The notes below the pieces were generated by a model. The model did not search any database. It had not been told where the DNA came from and worked only from the letters and a program-made list of their open reading frames with translations. Positions 42,765-51,783 of a stretch of 64,000 nt of DNA are shown piece after piece (positions within the stretch are counted from its first letter, which is position 1; each line of letters starts with the position of its first letter). The stretch is from NCBI RefSeq assembly GCF_900090195.1, contig NZ_LT607803.1, positions 1,984,001 to 2,048,000 of the forward strand, read 5' to 3'. A program made the position numbers and the translations under genes. The stretch comes from Variovorax sp. HW608 (GTDB lineage Bacteria > Pseudomonadota > Gammaproteobacteria > Burkholderiales > Burkholderiaceae_C).

Positions 42765-45194
42765 ATGCCCGTCCAACAGGGACTGACCCAGTCCGCGGAG
42801 CGTGCCGCCAGGCTCGCCCGGCTGTACCAGCACCGCACGCAGGTGGCGCAGAAGCGCTTCAAGGATCGCGTGGAACAAGCCGGTCTCGCGTGGCCGGCCG
42901 GTGCGAAGAGCGCGCAGTTGCCGACCTGGGCGTTCTGGAACGACTGGGCCCGCTACGTGATCGACTCGTCGCAGCGCTCGGTGCTCTTTCTCGACACGCT
43001 GCGCCAGCGCGGCAACAACTACCACGAGCACGAAGCGGCAGGCCGTCCGCCGCTCCTGCATTTCGAATGCGAGATGGTGCTCGACGCGCGTGGCTTCACG
43101 CGGCCGGTCAACTACGCGCTGGTGCGCATCGTGCCGCCCAAGGGCGTGACGGTGGACCCGAAGAAGCGGCCCTACGTCATCATCGATCCGCGCGCCGGTC
43201 ACGGGCCGGGCATCGGCGGCTTCAAGGACGACTCGCAGGTGGGCGTGGCGCTGCGCGCGGGGCATCCGGTGTACTTCGTGATCTTCTTTCCCGATCCGCA
43301 GCCGGGGCAGACCTTGCCCGACGTGTGCACCGCGGAGCAGATCTTCGTTCGCAAGGTGCGCGAGCTGCATCCGGCGAGCCTCAAGCCCGCGATCGTGGGC
43401 AACTGCCAGGGCGGCTGGGCCGCGATGATGCTGGCCTCGTCGGACCCCGACGACACCGGCCCGATCGTCATCAACGGCGCGCCGATGTCCTACTGGGGCG
43501 GCGCGTTCAACGAGGGCGAGGCCGAGAACCCGATGCGCTACTCGGGCGGCCTGCTCGGCGGCAGCTGGCTCGCGTCGATGAGCGCGGACCTGGGCAACGG
43601 CGTCTTCGACGGCGCCCACCTCGTGTCGAACTTCGCGAACCTGAACCCGGCCAACGCGCTCTGGGACAAGTACTACAACCTCTACGCCAGGATCGACACC
43701 GAGCCGCCGCGCTTCCTGGAGTTCGAGCGCTGGTGGGGCGGCTTCTACCTGATGAACCGCGAGGAGATCGACTGGATCGTCCAGAACCTGTTCGTCGGCA
43801 ACAAGCTCTGGTCGGGCACGATGGGCAGCAACGGCAAGTCCTTCGACCTGCGCGAGATCCGCTCGCCGATCGTCCTGTTCGCATCGATGGGCGACAACAT
43901 CACGCCGCCCGAGCAGGCCTTCAACTGGGTGGCCGACGTCTACGGCTCCACCGACGAGATCAAGGCGCGCGGGCAGGTCATCATCGGCCTGCTGCACAAG
44001 AACATCGGGCACCTGGGCATCTTCGTCTCGGGCAAGGTCGCGACCAAGGAGCATGCGCAGATCGTCGAGGTGCTGGAATCCATCGAGGCACTGCCGCCGG
44101 GCCTCTACGGCATGCAGATCGACGAGGTGAACGACGGCGGCAAGATCCAGTACAGCGTGAGCTTCGTCGAGCGCGAGCTCGAGGAGATAGCGGCACGCTT
44201 CAACCGCTTCGAGCGCAAGGACGAGGAACCGTTCGAGGCGGTGGCGGAGATGTCCGAGTTCAACCAGAAGGCCTACGAGCTGTTCGCGCAGCCGCTCGTG
44301 CAGGCCATGTCCAACGAGACCACGGCCGAGATCGGCCGGCGGCTGAATCCGATGCGGCTGGAGCAGTCCGTCCCGTCGGACCGCAATCCCTGGTTCGCCT
44401 GGGTTGCGCCGATGGCCGAGGTGGTGCGCGCGGCGCGCCAGCCTGCCCCCGAGGCCTCGGCGTTCAAGCAGGCCGAGCGCGTGGCCTCGGCATGGATCAG
44501 TGCGTCGCTCGACTATTACCGCGACATCCGCGACGCCGCGAGCGAGGCGATGTTCTTCCAGACCTTCGGCATCCTGTTCCCGGCGCTGCATCCCAGCATG
44601 CACAAGCGCGCCGCGAAGGTCACCGGCGAGACGATCCCGCCGCGCGAGCAAGCGGTGGTGCGCGAGGCGCTCGCCGCGATCGGGCAGGGCGGCTACGCCG
44701 ATGCGCTGGCGCGGGCCGCCTGCCTGCTCGCGCGCAGGGGCGAGCCGCTGCCGCTTGCGCGCGTCGAGCTCAAGAGCCAGCTCGCACGCGAATACGCGGA
44801 CCTGCTGCCGCCGCTGACCGCGCAGCAGTGGCACGCCATCCGCGGCCGGCAGGAGCTCATCTGCCGCTATGAGCCGGAGCAGGCGCTGGCAACGCTTCCC
44901 AAGCTGCTGAAGTCGGCGGACGACCGTGAACGCTTCGTGACCCTGCTCGACCGGCTGCTGGCCGACCCGCGCGTGTCCGCGATCCGCGCGACACCGGCGC
45001 AGGAGGCGGCCTACGAGCGCATCCGCGAAGCACTGCCGTCTCGCGCCACGCGGCAACAGCCGATGCTCGCAGCCGCCGCGCGCAAGAGAACGCGTACGCA
45101 GACATCGACGAGCGCCGCCAGGTCCGCGAAGACCACGAAGACGCCGCCACAGGCCCGAGCCGCGGCCAAGGCCGCACGAGGAGCGCGCAAATGA
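42765..45194 (+). CDS. DUF3141 protein with a PHA-synthase-like catalytic triad
   Basis: The protein has 809 residues from ATG 42765 with AAAGGAAC before it. It contains an alpha/beta-hydrolase core: RPVNYALVRIVPPKG and YVIIDPRAGHGPGIGGF early, then GNCQGG with Cys214, FASMGDNITPP with Asp377 and KNIGHLGIF with His416. The G-x-C-x-G-G box with Asp and His is the arrangement of polyhydroxyalkanoate synthases (PhaC), where Cys replaces the lipase serine. WWGGFYLMNREEIDWIVQNLFVGNKL also recalls PhaC. The C-terminal ~390 residues are unknown and end in a basic Lys/Ala/Arg-rich tail, as in nucleoid-binding proteins. Its gene overlaps fabI. Acyl transfer or polymerisation is inferred. Confidence 0.8.
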   Translation: MPVQQGLTQSAERAARLARLYQHRTQVAQKRFKDRVEQAGLAWPAGAKSAQLPTWAFWNDWARYVIDSSQRSVLFLDTLRQRGNNYHEHEAAGRPPLLHFECEMVLDARGFTRPVNYALVRIVPPKGVTVDPKKRPYVIIDPRAGHGPGIGGFKDDSQVGVALRAGHPVYFVIFFPDPQPGQTLPDVCTAEQIFVRKVRELHPASLKPAIVGNCQGGWAAMMLASSDPDDTGPIVINGAPMSYWGGAFNEGEAENPMRYSGGLLGGSWLASMSADLGNGVFDGAHLVSNFANLNPANALWDKYYNLYARIDTEPPRFLEFERWWGGFYLMNREEIDWIVQNLFVGNKLWSGTMGSNGKSFDLREIRSPIVLFASMGDNITPPEQAFNWVADVYGSTDEIKARGQVIIGLLHKNIGHLGIFVSGKVATKEHAQIVEVLESIEALPPGLYGMQIDEVNDGGKIQYSVSFVERELEEIAARFNRFERKDEEPFEAVAEMSEFNQKAYELFAQPLVQAMSNETTAEIGRRLNPMRLEQSVPSDRNPWFAWVAPMAEVVRAARQPAPEASAFKQAERVASAWISASLDYYRDIRDAASEAMFFQTFGILFPALHPSMHKRAAKVTGETIPPREQAVVREALAAIGQGGYADALARAACLLARRGEPLPLARVELKSQLAREYADLLPPLTAQQWHAIRGRQELICRYEPEQALATLPKLLKSADDRERFVTLLDRLLADPRVSAIRATPAQEAAYERIREALPSRATRQQPMLAAAARKRTRTQTSTSAARSAKTTKTPPQARAAAKAARGARK

Positions 45195-45973
45195 AGCACG
45201 ACCCGTCCCACCCCGTCCTCAAGGACGCCAAGGCCCTGGTGGTCGGCGTCGCCAACGAGCATTCGATCGCCTATGGATGCGCGAGCGCGTTTCACGAACT
45301 CGGTGCGGACCTCGCGCTCACCTATCTCAACGAGAAGGCGCGAGGCTACGTCGAGCCGCTCGCGAAGCAACTCGATGCGTCGATCCTGATGCCGCTGGAC
45401 GTGAGCGTGCCCGGACAGCTCGAAGCCGTGTTCTCGCAGGTCGAGCGCACCTGGGGCAAGCTGGACATCCTCGTGCATTCGATCGCCTGGGCGCCCAAGG
45501 ACGACCTGCAGGGCGGCCTGCTGTCCTGCTCGGCGGATGGCTTCGCGAAGGCGATGGATGTCTCATGCCACTCCTTCATCCGCATGGCCAGGCTTGCCGC
45601 GCCGCTGATGCAGGGCGGCGGCACGATGATCGCGATGAGCTACTACGGCGCCAATCGCGTGGTGCCGAACTACAACGTCATGGGACCGGTGAAGGCGGCG
45701 CTCGAGGCCTCGTGCCGCTATCTCGCCTACGAGCTGGGCGGCAAGGGCATCCGCGTGCACGCGATGTCGCCGGGGCCGCTGAAGACGCGCGCGGCTTCGG
45801 GGCTGAAGGACTTCGACCTGCTGCTCACCGAGGCGGCGCAGAAGGCGCCGGTTGGCGAACTGGTCGACATCATGGACGTCGGCTTCGCCTCCGCCTACCT
45901 CGCGACGCCGTACGCTCGCCGCATCAGCGGCGAAACCATCTACGTGGACGGCGGCGTGCACATCATGGCCTGA
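45191..45973 (+). CDS. fabI: FabI-type enoyl-ACP reductase
   Basis: The protein has 260 residues from ATG 45191, overlapping the preceding stop by four bases. It is a divergent SDR of the FabI class: cofactor motif GVANEHSIAYGCA, VHSIAWAPKDDLQG, catalytic Tyr161 with Lys168 (YNVMGPVKA), and the extra Tyr151 in SYYGANRVVP. SPGPLKTRAASGL is the substrate-loop region. FabI normally reduces trans-2-enoyl-ACP with NADH. Coupling to a PhaC-like protein rather than to fab genes suggests a dedicated copy that supplies or removes enoyl thioesters for this cluster. Confidence 0.9.
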   Translation: MKHDPSHPVLKDAKALVVGVANEHSIAYGCASAFHELGADLALTYLNEKARGYVEPLAKQLDASILMPLDVSVPGQLEAVFSQVERTWGKLDILVHSIAWAPKDDLQGGLLSCSADGFAKAMDVSCHSFIRMARLAAPLMQGGGTMIAMSYYGANRVVPNYNVMGPVKAALEASCRYLAYELGGKGIRVHAMSPGPLKTRAASGLKDFDLLLTEAAQKAPVGELVDIMDVGFASAYLATPYARRISGETIYVDGGVHIMA

Positions 45974-46017
45974 GCCCCCGCCCGGCCGTTCCGAGGGTGG
46001 CCCGATGAGCCCGGCGC

Positions 46018-46515
46018 TCAGCGCTTGAAGAAGTACGCCACGAGCGCCGCGGCGATCACGAGCACGGTCGTCACGACCAGCCAGCCCATCGGCATGCGCG
46101 AGTCGCGGCGAAGCGACCGGTAGTTCTCGAGCCGCGCCGGCAGGGTGCGCACCTCCTCGAGGTCGCGGTAGGGCTGGAAGCGATCGTCCTGCTCGATCTT
46201 GTCGAGTATTCGCTGCAAGGCGGCAGGGTCCTCGTGATGGCGCTCGACCGCCGCCTTCTGGCCCTGCACCTTGTGGACGTGGGTCAGGAACTGCCAGCCG
46301 TCGGCCGTGAAGCCGATGTCTTCGCCGTGCACCGCCAGCACACCCGAATCGATCAGGCCCTCGATGCCGCGGCGCACCGCGGGACGCTCGTTGACCGGGA
46401 CAGTGGCCTGCAGGCCCGTGCGTGACGTTCGATCGGCGCCCGAAGCACAGCGGTTTCGCACGAGCTGCGCGAGCACACCAGCGAATGTTGCGCGATCGGT
46501 CAGGGGACTGGTCAT
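46018..46515 (-). CDS. tail-anchored protein of unknown function
   Basis: The protein has 165 residues. Residues ~40-90 resemble a winged-helix fold (RRGIEGLIDSGVLAVHGEDIGFTADGWQFL), followed by a charged helical linker. The last ~22 residues (MGWLVVTTVLVIAAALVAYFFKR, split here as helix 143-162 plus KR) form a C-terminal membrane anchor. I do not recognise a family. It is convergent with fabI and transcribed alone. A membrane-bound regulator is conceivable but not shown. Confidence 0.6.
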   Translation of the reverse strand: MTSPLTDRATFAGVLAQLVRNRCASGADRTSRTGLQATVPVNERPAVRRGIEGLIDSGVLAVHGEDIGFTADGWQFLTHVHKVQGQKAAVERHHEDPAALQRILDKIEQDDRFQPYRDLEEVRTLPARLENYRSLRRDSRMPMGWLVVTTVLVIAAALVAYFFKR

Positions 46516-46632
46516 GCATTCCCTCCGTCAGGGGGCTCATTGGGCGGCTCATGCGCCGCGGCATGCCTGTCAACGATAGCCGCTCTCGTTCGGGTTGTGA
46601 ATGATCCGAATGAGGGACTTTGGATCCGATGG

Positions 46633-47595
46633 TCAGGGCTGGCTTGCTGCGCCATCGCGCCGGCGGAACACGTCGTTGAATTGCCCACGAAGCCATTCGA
46701 TCGCCGGATCGTGATGGTAGCGATCGTGCCATCCGATCGACACGTCGAATCCGGGTATCGGCACCGGCGAATCGATCCGTTGAAGGCCCAGCGGGATCGC
46801 CACCAGTGCCGCCAGGTTGCTCGGCATCGCGGCGACGAGATCGGTCTCCGCCACGATGGGTGCGATGCACAGGAAGCTGCGCACCCGCAGCGCGATGGTC
46901 GCGCGTACGCGTGGACTGGTGAGCACCCTTTCGACCGCAGCGGCGTGAGGGGTCCCCGGAGGGCTGGCGAGCACATGCGGCAGACTGCGCAACTGCTCGC
47001 GCTGCAGCGAGCCCTCGATCAAGGGGTGGGCCGCGCGAGCGACATAGACGAAATGCTCCCGGAACAGCCTCTGCTGGCGCACCTGCTTGCCCAAGCCCGG
47101 CAGATAACCCGCGACCAGGTCGATGTCGCCACTCTCGAGGCCGGTCTTCAGTTGCGGCAGCGCCTGCGACACCGCATCGATCGTGACCTGCGGCGCCGCC
47201 CTCGCCAGGTGCCGGACAAGGCGCGGCAGAAAGAAGCGCTCGCCGATGTCGCTCATCGCGATGCGGAAGCACCGGCGATCTGTGGACGCATCGAAGCGCG
47301 GTCGTTCCACGGTGCCGCGCACGATGGTCAACGCATCGGCCAGCGGCTTCGCCAGGTGGTCTGCGAAGGGCGTCGGCAGCACGCCTCGCTGGTGACGCAC
47401 GAACAGCACGTCGCCGTAGGCGCTCCGCAGGCGCGCCAGCCCGCGGCTGACCGCCGGTTGTGTCAGCCCGAGCTGCGCCCCGGCCTGCGTCAGGTTGCGC
47501 AGCCTGTAGACCGAGTCGAACAGCTCGAGCAGCGCCAGATCGAGCCGCGAGACGAGCGCTCGCGCGTGCGGGCTTCTGATATCCGATTCGCGCAT
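46633..47595 (-). CDS. LysR-family regulator (NodD/NahR-like branch)
   Basis: The protein has 320 residues from ATG 47595. The DNA-binding part (~15-80) has LDLALLELFDSVYRLRNLTQAGAQLGLTQPAVSRGLARLR, with LTQPAVSRGL as the recognition helix, and DVLFVRHQRGVLPTPFA. The effector domain starts at ~105 (RCFRIAMSDIGERFFLPRLV), a pattern shared with NahR/NodD-like regulators that respond to aromatics. It is divergent from the extradiol-dioxygenase-like gene across an AT-rich gap and probably controls that operon. Confidence 0.9.
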   Translation of the reverse strand: MRESDIRSPHARALVSRLDLALLELFDSVYRLRNLTQAGAQLGLTQPAVSRGLARLRSAYGDVLFVRHQRGVLPTPFADHLAKPLADALTIVRGTVERPRFDASTDRRCFRIAMSDIGERFFLPRLVRHLARAAPQVTIDAVSQALPQLKTGLESGDIDLVAGYLPGLGKQVRQQRLFREHFVYVARAAHPLIEGSLQREQLRSLPHVLASPPGTPHAAAVERVLTSPRVRATIALRVRSFLCIAPIVAETDLVAAMPSNLAALVAIPLGLQRIDSPVPIPGFDVSIGWHDRYHHDPAIEWLRGQFNDVFRRRDGAASQP

Positions 47596-47691
47596 GACAC
47601 GAACTCGTGATTCACATTTCAAAAATATAGCCCCAATACCTAATATCGATCCAGATCGCCTGGGCCCCAGACCAAATGCGCGAGGTGATGA
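47596..47691. promoter_or_regulatory. divergent control region between LysR and the extradiol-like operon
   Basis: These 96 bases are much richer in A and T than the surroundings. They hold a perfect inverted repeat CACGA-AC-TCGTG at 47598-47609, next to the LysR start, and an AT-rich core (ATTTCAAAAATATAG, TAATATCGAT) that could provide -10 elements in both directions. GAGGTG before 47692 is the ribosome-binding site of the dioxygenase gene. No single -35/-10 pair was convincing. Confidence 0.45.
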
Positions 47692-48564
47692 ATGATCGAG
47701 CTGAGCGCCATCCGCTACGTCCGACTCGGCACGCGGGAGCTGGAGAGCTCGGATCGCTTCCTGCGGCAGATGCTCGGCTTGTCGCCCGTCGGGGTGGAGG
47801 GCGACTTGCGTTACTACGGCAGCGACGAGCGGGACCACACGCTGGTGGTCTTCGCGGCGGATCCTTCGGAGCAGACCGTCGGCTTCGAAGTCGGCAGCAT
47901 TGACGAACTCGATGCCGCTGCAGGCGTGCTCGACGGCCTCGACATCGCCGCACACTGGGGCAGCGCATCCGAATGCGCAGAGCGACGCGTCGAGGCCTTC
48001 GTTGCCTTTTGCGATCCGAGCGGCAACAGGATCGACCTGATCGCGGGGCCCGCGTCCAGCCGCGGCACGCGTCCGCCCCAGTTGGACCCCTGCATTACCG
48101 GCTTCAGCCACGTCGGCTTGTGCTCGACCGATGCACCGCGCGACGAGCGCTTCTGGGTCGAAGTGCTCGGGGCGCGCGTCAGCGACCGGATCGGAGAGGC
48201 GGCACTGCTGCGCATCGACGAGGTTCACCACCGGATCGCGCTCTTTCCCGCTGGGCACGGCGGGATTCAACACATCAACCACCAGGTCGGCAGCATCGAC
48301 GACCTGATGCGCGCCTGGTATCGCCTGCGCAAGGCTGGGGTGCGGATCGTTTTCGGACCGGGGCGCCACCCGACTTCGGGGGCGGTCTTTCTCTATTTCG
48401 CCGGCCCCGATGGGATGGTGTACGAATACTCGACCGGCGTGCGAACCATTCCCGCCAACGAGGAGGCGACGTACCGGCCACGGCAGTTTCCGCTCGCCCC
48501 CGAGTCGTTCTGCGCCTGGGGCGCCACGCCGGAGATCGAGCAGTTCAGAGCGTCGCTCACCTGA
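47692..48564 (+). CDS. two-domain extradiol ring-cleavage dioxygenase-like protein
   Basis: The protein has 290 residues with two VOC modules. Metal ligands in the second module are the His in GFSHVGL, the His in IQHINHQV and the Glu in MVYEYSTGV, the His-His-Glu triad of type I extradiol dioxygenases; HPTSGAVFLYFAGPDG precedes the last ligand. The first module (SAIRYVRLG) has lost these residues, as usual. It should open a catechol-like ring next to the diol. A Bug receptor gene follows after 11 bases. Confidence 0.85.
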   Translation: MIELSAIRYVRLGTRELESSDRFLRQMLGLSPVGVEGDLRYYGSDERDHTLVVFAADPSEQTVGFEVGSIDELDAAAGVLDGLDIAAHWGSASECAERRVEAFVAFCDPSGNRIDLIAGPASSRGTRPPQLDPCITGFSHVGLCSTDAPRDERFWVEVLGARVSDRIGEAALLRIDEVHHRIALFPAGHGGIQHINHQVGSIDDLMRAWYRLRKAGVRIVFGPGRHPTSGAVFLYFAGPDGMVYEYSTGVRTIPANEEATYRPRQFPLAPESFCAWGATPEIEQFRASLT

Positions 48565-48575
48565 AGGAGATCGAC

Positions 48576-49568
48576 ATGGACAACAGACGCGACTTCATCC
48601 TCAAGTGCGCAAGCCTGGCAGGGACCTTCGTGCCGGCGCTGCTCTCGCGTGCCCATGCAGAGGCGCCCTGGGCGCCCGGGCCGGTGCGCATCTTCACCCC
48701 GTTCCCGCCCGGCAGTGGTCCAGATGCCGCGCTGCGCTTCGTCTCCGAGCAACTCGAAAAGCGCTGGGCTCGCCCGGTGGTCATCGAGAACAGGCCCGGC
48801 GGCAACGGCTTCATTGCGGTGGCGGCCTTCAAGCAGGGAGCGACGGACGGACGCGATCTCATCCAGCTCGACAACACGCACGTGACGACCCATCCGCACA
48901 CGTTCACACACCTGCCCTACGACGTGCAGCGTGATTTCGTGCCGCTCTCCATGCTGCTGCGCACATCGTTCTTCATCGTGGTCAGTGCAAGAAGTCGCTT
49001 CAACACGCTGGATGCCATCGTCGCAGCCGCCCGCGAGCAGCCCGGTCGCATCACCTACGGTTCGTGGTTCAACGGCAGCCCAGGGCATATCGGTGCCTTG
49101 CGTCTGCAAGCCATGAAGGACATCCATATGGTCCACGTGCCATTTCGCGACTTCGGGCAGTTGTACGCCGCGGTCGCGAGCCAGGAAGTCGATTGGGCGC
49201 TGGGCAGCATCGCCAGCGCGGGCGGGCTCGAGCGGGCCGGCAAGCTTCGATTCATCGCGCTTGCGGCGGCGACCCGCGATCCGCAGTATCCCGATGTTCC
49301 GGCTACCGCCGAGAGCGACAGCCTGCGCGGCTACGAGGTCAGCGGCTGGACCGGGGTGTTCGGGCCCCCTGGGCTGTCGCCGGCCACCCGTGACCGACTG
49401 GCTGCGGACATCGCCGACAGCCTTGCGGCACCGGAGACGGTGGAGCGGTACCGGACCCTCGGCTACGAAGCGCCGAAGCTCGGCCCCGACGAGTTCGCGC
49501 AGCTGATCCGGCAGGAGACCGACTCGTGGGGCGAGATCGTGCGCGAGGCGCATCTGAGGCTTGACTGA
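48576..49568 (+). CDS. Bug/TctC-family solute-binding protein (3)
   Basis: The protein has 330 residues from ATG 48576 with GAAGGAG before it. The export signal is of the twin-arginine type (NRRDFILKCASLAGTFVPALLS). Core motifs are VRIFTPFPPGSGPDAALRFV, RPVVIENRPGGNGFIAVAAFK, ITYGSWFNGSPGHIGALRL and HVPFRDFGQLYAAVASQEVDW. It is co-transcribed with the dioxygenase-like gene, so it probably collects the aromatic substrate. No TctA/TctB carrier is near. Confidence 0.88.
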   Translation: MDNRRDFILKCASLAGTFVPALLSRAHAEAPWAPGPVRIFTPFPPGSGPDAALRFVSEQLEKRWARPVVIENRPGGNGFIAVAAFKQGATDGRDLIQLDNTHVTTHPHTFTHLPYDVQRDFVPLSMLLRTSFFIVVSARSRFNTLDAIVAAAREQPGRITYGSWFNGSPGHIGALRLQAMKDIHMVHVPFRDFGQLYAAVASQEVDWALGSIASAGGLERAGKLRFIALAAATRDPQYPDVPATAESDSLRGYEVSGWTGVFGPPGLSPATRDRLAADIADSLAAPETVERYRTLGYEAPKLGPDEFAQLIRQETDSWGEIVREAHLRLD

Positions 49569-49627
49569 AGTTGGCATCGGCTCCGGACCGCGAGTCCCGC
49601 GGGCGGACTCATCCGCCTGAAAGTACC

Positions 49628-49656
49628 TTTACAGTGAATTTACATATGGATACAGT
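49628..49656 (+). promoter_or_regulatory. candidate sigma70 promoter of the LivK-type gene
   Basis: TTTACA (49628-49633), 17 bases, then TACAGT (49651-49656): five and four of six consensus bases. It sits in a conspicuous AT-rich island in the 188-base gap before the receptor gene and would give a leader of about 95 bases. Confidence 0.5.
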
Positions 49657-49756
49657 TGTGTCGGTCCGCTTGCGCGAGGTCCACTTTCGAGGTGAAACGG
49701 CTATGTCGGGATCGGCGAGTAGGGGACGCATGCCTGGTAGTCATTCGGAGAAACTG

Positions 49757-50878
49757 ATGAACGCACGCGCCTTGTCCCGCTGGATTCTGGGGGCCGCCAC
49801 CGCAAGCGCCATGGTGGCCAGCGCCTTGGCTGCCGACATCGTGGTCGGGCAGGTGGCGCCGCTCACGGGGCTGGAAGCCAAGCAGGGGCTGAGCTACGCG
49901 GCCGGCCTGCGGCTCGCTTTCGACAGCGTCAACAAGCAAGGCGGCGTGAACGGCAATACCTTCACGCTCGTGCGCGTCGATGATCACAACGAGCCCGCGT
50001 CCACCGTCGAAGAGACGCGCAAGCTGGTCGCCGAGCAGCGCCCGCTCGTGCTGGCCGGCTACTTCGGCAGCCGCAATGTGGCGGCGCTCCTGGCCTCCGG
50101 CATTCTGGACCAGCAGCGCCTGGCGCTCGTTGGCTATCGCACGACCGGGGTTCCGCCCGCGCATCCCCTGCTGTTCAACGTCAGGGCCGACGTCCGCGAC
50201 GAACTGGCCAAGCTCACCCAGCACTTGGCGACCATGGGCATCACCCGCCTTGGCCTGCTCCATGAGGCCGGGGCCGACGCAGTGGTCGCGGCGGCCGACG
50301 AGGCGGCCGGTCGGGCCAAGGTCGCCTTCGTCGTTCGCGCCTCCTATGCGCCGGACAGCAGGAGCACCGGGACCCTGGTGTCGGCCTTCCTCAAGACCCC
50401 GCCGCAGGCCATCATCATGGTGGCCAACGGCGGCATCACGGCGGCCTTCATCGAGCGCTACCGCTCGGAAGGCGGCGCGGCGCAACTGTTCGCGTACTCC
50501 GGCGCAGACGTCGAGCAGCTGTCGCAGCGCCTGGGCGAGGAGCAGATGAAGGGCGTCGTCATCTCGCAGGTCACGCCCAACCCCTACAAGAACACCAGCC
50601 GCCTCACCCGGGAGTTCACAGAGGCCGCCAAGGCGCACAAGCTCGACGTGCCGGTCAGCTACGTGATGATGGAGGGTTACATCGCGGGCCGCGTGATCAT
50701 CGAGGCCGCGCGGCGGCAGGGGCGCACACCCACGCGCGAAGCGATGGCGAGCACGCTGAACGCCATGAACGACTACGACCTCGGAGGTTATGCCGTCGGG
50801 TTCAGGCCCGGTGCGAGGGCCGGCTCGAAATATGTCGAGCTGTCGATCATCAGCAGCGAGGGCAAGATCCAGCAGTAG
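49757..50878 (+). CDS. LivK-type periplasmic ligand-binding protein
   Basis: The protein has 373 residues from ATG 49757, with CGGAGAAACTG upstream; the open frame reaches back to 49571 through the promoter. A signal peptide ends at ASALAAD. The type I periplasmic-binding fold is clear: DIVVGQVAPLTGLEAKQGLSYAAGLRLAFDSVNKQGGVNG (in parts), RVDDHNEPASTVEETRKLVAEQRP, VSYVMMEGYIAGRVIIEAA. It belongs to the branched-chain amino-acid/amide receptor family, but no permease or ATPase is near. It could serve a distant importer or a sensor. Confidence 0.88.
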   Translation: MNARALSRWILGAATASAMVASALAADIVVGQVAPLTGLEAKQGLSYAAGLRLAFDSVNKQGGVNGNTFTLVRVDDHNEPASTVEETRKLVAEQRPLVLAGYFGSRNVAALLASGILDQQRLALVGYRTTGVPPAHPLLFNVRADVRDELAKLTQHLATMGITRLGLLHEAGADAVVAAADEAAGRAKVAFVVRASYAPDSRSTGTLVSAFLKTPPQAIIMVANGGITAAFIERYRSEGGAAQLFAYSGADVEQLSQRLGEEQMKGVVISQVTPNPYKNTSRLTREFTEAAKAHKLDVPVSYVMMEGYIAGRVIIEAARRQGRTPTREAMASTLNAMNDYDLGGYAVGFRPGARAGSKYVELSIISSEGKIQQ

Positions 50879-50910
50879 GGCGCCCCGCTGGGCCCGCGGG
50901 CCCTCGCAGC

Positions 50911-51702
50911 TCAGGTCGTCAATCTGCTGTACATGCCGGTCACCTTGTCCATGACGGCCAGTATGTTTTCGCTGGACGCGAAGATGTTCGCGCTTCGCTC
51001 CGGTGTCGGGGCGTCGGCTCCCTGTTGCGCAAGCGCCGCCGAATAGAACACCCACTGAGCGCGCGCCAGCTCGATCTCCTGCTTGATGGCCGTCGTCGCC
51101 TCGGGCGCATTGGCAAGCACGTCGAGCGCAGAGACGAACTCCGCGCGCGCCTTGTCCAGCTCGGCCTGGGCGGTGGGCAGAGGGACCTTCCAGGCCATCG
51201 CAAGATAGAACTTCGCCACCCGCTGCGACAACATCCGTTGACGCCCCGCGATGTTGACGAGCCGGCCCAGAGGCTTGCCGGACACCTGCTCGAGCTGCGA
51301 TGTGCCCTTGTTCGCCAACGCCAGCACCTTGCCATCGAGATCGATCACCGCCGGTGCGTTCTCGCGCACCGGCGCCTGGCCGACGAGCATGGCCCTGAGG
51401 TCGTTCCAGTGCGTCTCGAGTTCGCTGTACGTCGCCTTGACGTCGGGCGTGGGGGAAAATGCCTTGAGCTCGACGAGCTGGCGTTCGAACAGCGCCATCG
51501 AGGTCGTCAAGACTTCGCCCGCTCGCTGGGTGACCACACCTTGGCCGGCCGCCAGGTAGGCCTTGGCGACGCGTTGCGACAGCATGCGCTGACGCCCCGC
51601 CTTGTTGATCGCATCGTTCAGATCGACGACCTGCGCAAAGTTGTTGCTTACGGTCAGCAGCGAAAGGCTGCCGATCCATCCGATTGCGGTTCGTCGATTC
51701 AT
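50911..51702 (-). CDS. exported protein made of two PilJ-type sensor domains
   Basis: The protein has 263 residues from ATG 51702 with AGAGGAG before it. A signal peptide (NRRTAIGWIGSLSLL..NNFAQ) is followed by two copies of the PilJ/NarX-like N-terminal motif: INKAGRQRMLSQRVAKAYLA at ~32-51 and VNIAGRQRMLSQRVAKFYLA at ~150-169. Such helical domains usually form the periplasmic sensor of chemoreceptors or nitrate sensors. Here no membrane anchor, HAMP or signalling domain follows, so it is a free periplasmic protein. It converges with the LivK-type gene. Confidence 0.82.
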   Translation of the reverse strand: MNRRTAIGWIGSLSLLTVSNNFAQVVDLNDAINKAGRQRMLSQRVAKAYLAAGQGVVTQRAGEVLTTSMALFERQLVELKAFSPTPDVKATYSELETHWNDLRAMLVGQAPVRENAPAVIDLDGKVLALANKGTSQLEQVSGKPLGRLVNIAGRQRMLSQRVAKFYLAMAWKVPLPTAQAELDKARAEFVSALDVLANAPEATTAIKQEIELARAQWVFYSAALAQQGADAPTPERSANIFASSENILAVMDKVTGMYSRLTT

Positions 51703-51783
51703 CGGGCTCCTCTGTAAATGGCGCGACGGTTGCCAGGTCCCATTCCCATGCAAGCCGCGTGCCATCACAGCCTTGCGCTGACG

